From NCBI GenBank assembly GCA_029204225.1, contig CM055110.1, positions 21,496,988-21,560,987 of the forward strand: 64,000 nucleotides of DNA, read 5' to 3'. The position numbers and the translations under genes are program-made. Below are positions 57,299 to 64,000 of the stretch, in pieces. Origin of the DNA: Diphasiastrum complanatum. Its lineage: Eukaryota > Streptophyta > Lycopodiopsida > Lycopodiales > Lycopodiaceae. The number at the start of each line of letters is the position of its first letter. Position 1 is the first letter of the stretch. A model generated the notes under the pieces. It worked only from the letters and a program-made list of their open reading frames with translations. It had not been told where the DNA came from and ran no database searches.

Positions 57299-57635
57299 TG
57301 TTGAATTTCACGCGTGTGGACTGTCCACTACATGTACTTGTGATCTCCTAAGGTGTGTAGATGCACCAAGATCAAAACTAGATTGAGATTGAAGATCTAT
57401 CTTTGATTCTATGGCAAAAACACACTACTACATGCATTCAATCACTTACAACTCTCACTCACATATGTGGGAAGTGTTCCAAAAGTAATCTAAGTAAAAA
57501 CAAGCTGCTCTCCTCGGGTAGAGAGAGAAAATCATCAATAGCTCTCGGGTAGAGAGAGAAAGCTAGAAAATAACTTACACTCAAAATCCACTCAATCTCA
57601 AAATCAATTAGATCCAAATGAGGAGTACAATGATA
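57299..57635 (-). repeat. Partial LTR (TGTGAGAAATTGGC family)
   Basis: It matches the first 335 or so bases of the LTRs at 37036 and 39865 (plus-strand start TGTTGAATTTCACGCGTGTG, two CTCGGGTAGAGAGAGAAA blocks). It then stops exactly where a new plus-strand LTR begins at 57636. The remainder of this LTR is not found after the plus-strand element. Confidence 0.88.
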
Positions 57636-58289
57636 TGTGAGAGATTTCAACTAGTTTAGTCTAGTTTAGTCACATTTTGGTAAATTGTCAATAAGAGGCC
57701 AAAACTCATTTTAGACTTAGAGATAAACTTTTTGAAGTTATATTAGTTTAAATTACATTCAATAAACACTTTTGGAAAGTGTGAGAAAGTTGGTAGTCGA
57801 GTTTGAGAGAGATTCAAATTTGAACTTTGGGTACATTGAATCTAGACCCAAAAATAGTAGGGTTTACATTTCGGAGGGAAAGCCAAGTGGTCAAATAGGG
57901 TTTGAAAACTCTATAAAAGGATGTAACTCGTGGAGAGACACATCTTCTCTCTTCTCTCTCTCATTTCATCATTATACATGGTTCTCTTTGGGTTCTACTA
58001 CTCATTGGTGCACTATCTTGGTGTTATCTTGCAATTATATGTGTAGAATGATCATTTATTGTTATTTTTGGTTCCACACGTGTGAAATACAGTAGGGTAC
58101 TGTAATTGTACGGACAACAAACATATTTTATGTTTTGGTTCATGTTTGATCAATATCTCTTAGAGTTTGCATCTCATTTTGTATGTAGATGCTGATTTTT
58201 CTACATTGGCAGGATTGTTGGTTTGCTCCTTATTGTAACCAAAGATTTGGGACATGGATTGGATCTTGAATGATCTGAAATCCTTCACA
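57636..58289 (+). repeat. 5' LTR of plus-strand element 6
   Basis: It runs from TGTGAGAG to TTCACA (short inverted ends) and is followed directly by a primer site TGGTATCAGAGC at 58290-58301. CTATAAAAGG near 57911 is a good TATA box. No matching 3' LTR was found before the window end. Confidence 0.85.
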
Positions 58290-58301
58290 TGGTATCAGAG
58301 C
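58290..58301 (+). other. Primer binding site of element 6
   Basis: TGGTATCAGAGC, exact initiator-tRNA-Met site, next to the LTR end. Confidence 0.92.
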
Positions 58302-58890
58302 TCTTGTGTTTCAGGTTATGAAAGGATCAGCCATCTTTAGCAAGGATTTGGAGGAGTGACCAATGCTAGACCATGCTAGATTGATCTCTACTCAAAAATC
58401 AGCATTTTTGCATGTGTAGAATTGATCTTTTGTAGGTCAAAACTCAATATAGGGTTATATACTTGATCAATTCCAATTTCACACTTGTATTACTGGAATT
58501 AGATGATTTTTGGTACATTAGGAAGGTCTCATTGGAGTCTACAAGAAGATATACCAAGTTTCTAGAAATTGCATGTAGAATTTGAGATATTCAATTTTTT
58601 GTGATTTTGTCAAAACCCTAATTTTGATTGGATCTCTAGTTTGTGAGGTTACTGAACTTTATTTGAGTGTGTTTCAATCTTAGGAAGTTGCAAGAATCAT
58701 TAGATTGAGGATAGATCATAGGTTGATCAAGATTTCACTATTCTATGTGTTGATTTTCTAGTTAGAAGTGCTAGAAGAGATTTGAGAGGTTCCATATCTT
58801 TGTGATTTCTTCTTGAGTTCATTTTCTGACATTCAAGAGAGTGCTTTGTGCATTGGAACAGGCTGAAAGAGAAGATCAGGTCACTTCAAC

Positions 58891-60934
58891 ATGGCTATAA
58901 GTGGTGGATTTATGTTGGAGAGCAATGATAGGCTTACCTCAATCAACTATTCTACTTGGAAGGTGAGGATGGAGTTCTTATTGGAGATGAATGAGTTGAT
59001 GGAGATTGTTGCAGGTGTGGAGGAGAGACCTCAAGCACCTCAAGATCAAGTGAGGTATGACAAGAGAGCAAAGAAAGCTCTACACATGATTAAGATGAAT
59101 GTTACCAATGAACTTCTCAAGGAAGTTGGTAAGTGCACATCATCTTTGGAGGCTTGGGAAGCTTTGAAGAAGCTTTACGAATCCAAGTCTACATCAAGAG
59201 TGCTTACTCTTAGGAGGCAAATCTTTCAAAGTTTGCAAAAAAAGGAAGAGAGTACTCATGCTTTTGTTTTAAGGGTTAAGGCATTCAATGATGAGTTAGC
59301 ATGTATTGATGAAAGCATTAAGGAGGTAGAGCTTGTTCAAGTTATACTTAATGGCTTGTTGGATGATCATGCTAATCTTGTTCAAAGTTTTGCTATTCAA
59401 AAGACTTTGCCAAGTATTGTGGATTTGCAAGAGATCTTGGTGAATGAGGAGTATACGCTTCAATAAAGAGGAGGTGGATCTACATCGACATCTCATTATG
59501 AAGAGGATGCTATTTTCATCAAAGGCAAGTTCAAGGGCAAAGGCAAAGGCAAGTGGTCTAAAGGGCAAGATCAAGGTGAGACTTCTTCTTTTGGCAAAAA
59601 GAAAGATAAGTCTAAGCTGAAATGCTTTTATTGTGAAATAAAAGGGCATTTTGCAAATGAATGTTTGAAGAAACAAAGAGATTAAGGTAGCAAGCAAATC
59701 AACTTTACTACTAATGATGAGGGTCTAGGTGGTGGTGATTCTCTTTTGATGTGTTCATCAAGTCAAATATCAAGTGAATGTGACAAAGATTCATGGTGGA
59801 TTGATAGTGGAGCTAGCTCACACATGACTAGTCACAAGGAGTTCTTTACTTCTTTGGTCACTTATGATGGAGCCAAGAAAGCAATTCACATGACCAATGG
59901 TGGTAGGTGTGATTGAAGGTATTGGTTCGATTTCTATTTGTCTCTCTACTAATAGGAAAGCAAGACTTGATGGTGTTCTTTACATTCCTTCACTTTCAAA
60001 GAATTTGTTAAGTGTTGGTCAAATGATAGAGAAAGGATACATGGTAAAGTTTGGGGGTGATGCTTGTTTCATTACAAAGGAAGAAATCTTGGTTGCTAGT
60101 GGCAATAGACAAGGTAGACTTTTCAAGCTTGATGCTTTTGTTATGGCTAACAAAAAGGATGGAATGGAAAAGGAGATTGGTCTCAACTTTCCAAAGTTAC
60201 CTTTTAGCATCAATAAGATTGGTGGATCTTATGCAAAGTCTAACAAGCCTCCTTATGCTAGATCTAGGTCAAGATCTAATATGCTTCTTGGAGATGTTCA
60301 TCTTTGTGCTAACTTGGCTAGTCTTGAGGATAATGATGGTGTTTCAATGGTTCTTCATGGCAAGTGCAAGCATGGAAAAGGTAAGGAAAGAGCTAACTTC
60401 ATCAATGGAGGTGAAGGTTCTTCCTTGGAAAAGATTCTTGCTAATGATTTCTTTGATCATATGGAAAAGGATGTTGCTAGGTGCATGCCTGAAGGAGATG
60501 GTTCTTCTACACTCTTTTGTTATAATTTCAAGAAAGTCATTTTTCCAGCAAGTGGAGTCACATGTCTTCATAAAGAGAGTAGATCAAATGGTTCTATCAA
60601 AAGACTTAGTGAGGGAGATAGTCATAAGTCAAGAAGAAGAGAAGTATGTGAAGAGTTCAAAGTAGGATGTACTTTGAATGATGTCATTGTGAATGATAGT
60701 GAGGAAGAATCATTATCATATGAGTCATTACCTAAAACATTGAATAGAAGTTCTTGTTTGAAGAAAGAGAATACTTCAATCATCCTTATGTTGAAGGTAC
60801 TAATCATTTTTTTCATGGCTTCTAATGTCTTTGAGGTTTCTACTTCTTATGATGCAATCATTAAGAGGGAGTCTTATGAAGGAAAGAGCAATGGAAGATT
60901 GGTTCTTGGGAAGAAAAAATTAATATTTTTATAA
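58891..60934 (+). pseudogene. Gag-protease ORF with an unknown C-terminal half (element 6)
   Basis: Gag (58891-59466) opens MAISGGFMLESNDRLTSINY and STWKVRMEFLLEMNELMEIV. After a TAA it continues in the same frame to the zinc knuckle CFYCEIKGHFANEC, another stop, and the protease site WWIDSGASSHMTSHKEFF. A frameshift near 59910 leads to an open frame from 59897: ARLDGVLYIPSLSKNLLSVG and GRLFKLDAFV are still protease/pre-integrase. There the similarity ends. The expected LWHxRLGH motif, integrase and RT are absent. Instead about 250 open codons follow (for example MVLHGKCKHGKGKERANF, NDSEEESLSYESLPKTLN) with no family I know, stopping at 60934. This is another non-autonomous copia-type element. 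Confidence 0.75.
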
Positions 60935-61314
60935 AATACTAATTTGAATTTATGTTGAATTCATAAAAAATAACTTAAAACAAAGAAGTTTTAATATTCT
61001 AGAGAAATTTGTTACTACGTAATTTTTTAAATAAGTAAAATAAATTTTTTTATCGATTTTAGTATTTTTATATTTAATGATTTTGTTTGTTATTAATTAA
61101 TTTAAAATATGTTGAATATATTGTCAAAATTTTATAGCTAATTTTTTTAGTATGATTTTAGTTTTTAACAAAAGATGATATTGTTTTAGCATGATAATAC
61201 AAAATTTGCAAAGCATTTTGAATATAGGCATTTTTTAAGAATTTTTTAAAAATTTACAAATAATGAGTCTCCATGTTTCATTTCTCTTTTTTCTGGTCAC
61301 CATGTTTGATAGAC
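60935..61314. other. AT-rich junction region
   Basis: No coding content, long A/T runs. It lies between the plus-strand element and the truncated methyltransferase copy 2. Confidence 0.4.
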
Positions 61315-61556
61315 TGAATTCGAAAAAACATTAAATAAATTATTAATTAATTGTTGTGGCTTTTGGTAGGGACAAGCCACGAAACCCGTCATTGGATTTT
61401 TTAATTTTTTTCGTCACGATTGGATACTGGAACAAGTTTTCAAAACTTGTCAGTCCGAAAGTGTTGTAATGAAGCATCGAACGTTTGCCATCCAAAGAAT
61501 ATGTGAAAGTACTGTACTTTAGGACCATAAATAGATCTACAAAAGATCCACAAGAG

Positions 61557-62266
61557 TGATTGGATGCTTGCTTAACAATCTATCAAAAAACTAGACACAA
61601 AAAAGTTGATCTAGATTGGCAATTTGACAAACAACAAGCATTAACAATCAAAAGGATTGATAAACATTGAGATCCGAGCTCACACGTGTGTACTACAGGC
61701 TGTAGTACAGCCTTCAACCTGAGAAACAAGTAGAAATTGATTTGGTTTCATTTGGATCAACAAAACTCAATGTACATAGTGAACTAGCTTGAGATTGCCA
61801 ATGAGCTCCAAAAATTTTCTATCTTCTCACTATGGAGAGAGGGAATACATAGCTTGAGATTGCCAATGAGCTCCAAAAATTTTCTATCTTCTCACTATGG
61901 AGAGAGGGAATACATAGCAAATTCGACTTCCTTCTTGAAGTTAGGTGGATTTCCAGCATGTAATAAGGAAGTTAACTCACTCTCCTTGACCTAAAATGAA
62001 ACCCTAGTCTATTTCCTAGAGTTATGCTTGGTAGGTAGCTAGTTGGTCAAATTTTCACCTTAAACTTAGGTGTAGGTCCTATAAAGTAGGGATGACCACC
62101 AAATAGACATGACCAACTCTCTTGACTTGACCTAACCTACATTAGTATGGGTTTCCCATGTGGCATCATGGCCTCACATGTGTGGAACCCACTTGTGTAC
62201 ACAATTTACACTATTCTACATGGTTTTTGATCACGCTAGATTTGCCATTTTTTGACAATTCTTCAC
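61557..62266 (-). repeat. LTR-like insertion within methyltransferase copy 2
   Basis: It starts TGATTGGATG and ends TTTTTTGACAATTCTTCACA, resembling the ends of the TGTGAGAAATTGGC LTR family (minus-strand start TGTGAAGAATTGTCAAAAAA). It has no coding content and no internal region. Boundaries are approximate and no target duplication was found. An exact 65-bp tandem duplication lies inside at 61786-61915. Confidence 0.5.
61786..61915. repeat. Exact 65-bp tandem duplication
   Basis: The unit starting AGCTTGAGATTGCCAATGAG and ending GGGAATACAT is repeated (61786-61850, 61851-61915) without a visible difference. Confidence 0.93.
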
Positions 62267-62680
62267 AGAATAATCACCGATGATTATGTATTCTATTTCA
62301 TTGCAAAGTCGTGTTCCTCCCGAGTTCCTGACATTGGGCTTGTACTTGACATGAAATATTACAAGTAAAATAAATTTAAAATTTTAACTTTAAAATAAAA
62401 AATTCAAAATAAAATTATAAATTAAAATACGAATTATGATTCCGTCATCTGAAATTCATTTGGTATATCCGATGCAGAGTATATAAAATTTTAAAATTTC
62501 TCTGCAATCGCCCTCCTCAACCGAGTAGAAGCATGGTTGATCATCGACATTTTTGGGAAGGTAGGTCTCTAATGGATCCTCCTCCGCAATGGTCTCACCC
62601 TGTGCCAATCTCTCTCTATACATTTTTTTTGCTTTTGCCTTCAGAATATGCTTTTTGAATTGTTCGAAAAAGAAAAAGTT

Positions 62681-62828
62681 ATGCTTAGCATGGGAGACAT
62701 AAAATATAAAATAGAATGGAAGACTTAAAATATCAAAACGAAATAATTAAATAAAGAAAAAGCTATGCTTAGCATAGGAGACATAAAATATAAAAAAGAA
62801 ACAATTAATAAGCACCTATGCTAAGCAT
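62681..62828 (-). repeat. Three copies of the palindrome ATGCTWAGCAT in intron 4 of copy 2
   Basis: Copies are at 62681-62691, 62765-62775 and 62818-62828. They lie in the same intron that carries five copies in methyltransferase copy 1, although the surrounding intron sequence is otherwise diverged. Confidence 0.9.
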
Positions 62829-64000
62829 GGGTGAAATAAATACCATGTCTCTAAACAAAATAAAAAATACTCAAAGATTCATTTCGGTTGTTCAGAGGAT
62901 AAAGCCTCTGACACTCTTCGAAATCTTGACAATTTAGCCCTGTCACAAGGCTTCTTGAATTTTCATAAATAATTTATGCCTGCATTTAAAAAGTACAATT
63001 GTTAAAAATCCAACAAAATCATGAAAATCACTTTATCACAAAAGGTAACAAGAAAATAAATATTTAGATTATGACTATTACCTTTGAAATTCTTTCCCCA
63101 TTTCTGTCAGAGAAATTTGACCATCGACAGCTCTAGAAAGAACACTAATTATTAGCTCTGAAGAGCTAATCCCTTGCATATTCTTTCTCTCTAATATTCC
63201 CATTTCTGTAGGGATTGGCTTCAGAGTTTGAGTGCTGACAACTCTTTTCTTTGACTTTTAGACACTCTGAGCAGGTTGGCCTTTTATTTGAAAAGTTTTC
63301 CATTTATCAAAAAATTTATCAACAAGGGCCCACACCTAAAATAAAAAAAGAAAAATTTATTGATAAGGAATTTATGGAGTATTAAAATTGAGGTCAAAAT
63401 TTTAGTCTGATAAAACAATTTAAAAGGATTACAACATATATTATGACCAAAGCATTCCATGATAAGGATAGCAAAAAAAATTACCTGGCCACTACAAAAA
63501 ACAAGCTGAAAAATATTATCATATTTTGTAAGTCTCTGCGTAGGATTTTTCGAATCAAAAGACAGGCCTATCTCTTGAGCACAGAGTGCTTTCAGCTCTA
63601 GTTGATTCAAATCTCCTGCTTTGGAGACTCTCACGTATTTTTTGTGAAAAAATCGAATTCTTTGTATCATGGTCATCTTCATCCGGTAGTCCTGATCAAT
63701 ATTATGGTCCCAAGCCAATAATTTGGCTTCTTCCACTGTCAGACTAGCAAATGCAACAACACTCATAGTTCAAAAGATTGGAATATGGAGATACTCTTGA
63801 GATAACTGTTCCGGGCTTGTAAATTGTGTATGCCCCCAAGAACAAAAAAATGATATGAATCTAATAAAGAAAAATCAAAATTTGCAACAGCGTTGCATTC
63901 GTTGGGATCAACCAAAACAACAAAAGAAGTAACTATGGCCTGTGTATGATCTTTAAATTTTATTTTTAGGTTATGTACATCTGTTTCATTCGGTTCTCTT

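Larger units (their letters stand above)
61315..64000 (-). pseudogene. DNA methyltransferase gene, copy 2 (truncated and interrupted)
   Basis: Exon by exon it matches copy 1. Examples are TVEEAKLLAWDHNIDQDYRM (63733 down; copy 1 TIEEAKLLAWDHNIDQDYKL), GQISLTEMGKEFQR (exon 3, 63339-63075), LNCQDFEECQRLYPLNNRNE (exon 4) and LPKNVDDQPCFYSVEEGDCR (exon 5, near 62550; copy 1 IPKSVDNPPCF...QQGDAR). After an LTR-like insertion, 61530-61315 gives YSLDGKRSMLHYNT and PQQLINNLF (copy 1 PQQLVNKLI). The catalytic motif IV region is garbled and motif I is missing, because the copy ends at about 61315. The 5' part runs off the window edge. Where copy 1 has a stop in exon 5 (E-stop-F), copy 2 reads EQF. Confidence 0.78.

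Noticed and set aside
1-64000. tRNA or rRNA genes
   Set aside because: I found no cloverleaf-like sequence or rRNA segment. The only tRNA-related signals are retrotransposon primer sites.

Overview
This is nuclear DNA of a land plant. It is AT-rich and repeat-dense, and is built mostly of decayed Ty1/copia LTR retrotransposons. One clear host gene with introns stands out: a peptide methionine sulfoxide reductase of the plant MSRA5 type (34951-36608, minus). A small cupin gene (19318-19779, minus) is the other likely host gene. The unusual gene content on the right would fit a seedless plant, but the sequence alone does not settle the species.

Left part (1-31 kb). A decayed copia element (139-4228, minus) meets a nearly intact one (4765-10555, minus, one in-frame stop) at a hybrid LTR, followed by a copia integrase fragment. 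After that come a MITE, two LTRs starting TGTTATGTCC, a copia gag fragment, the cupin gene, a solo LTR, an unassigned coding remnant and an internally deleted copia element (28772-31205). A degenerate histone H3-like gene of the centromeric type lies at 31425-31748.

Middle (31-41 kb). A promoter-like repeat block precedes an unassigned ORF that runs into the 3' end of a LINE. Next is MSRA5, with a non-autonomous copia element (37036-40689, near-identical LTRs, 5-bp target duplication with one mismatch) about 430 bp upstream of its start. That element keeps only the N-terminus of Gag, a scrap of integrase and a long ORF with no recognisable pol.

Right part (41-64 kb) is the most interesting. 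On the minus strand, in order of transcription, three intron-containing degenerate genes follow each other: a DDE-transposase-like gene (57216-54590), an in-frame fusion of a CENH3-like histone fold with a Ulp1/C48-like cysteine protease (54492-52413), and a beta-class N4/N6 DNA methyltransferase gene (50833-47326). A second methyltransferase copy fills 61315-64000, broken by an LTR insertion. A second transposase-like copy lies at 43961-45700 on the plus strand, with a GIY-YIG nuclease remnant upstream. An 11-bp palindrome, ATGCTWAGCAT, occurs nine times, only in introns of the two methyltransferase copies. My inference is that these are pieces of one family of large, multi-gene, chromatin-themed mobile elements, all inactivated by stops and frameshifts. 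A second non-autonomous copia-like element (57636-60934, plus) has landed between the two blocks.
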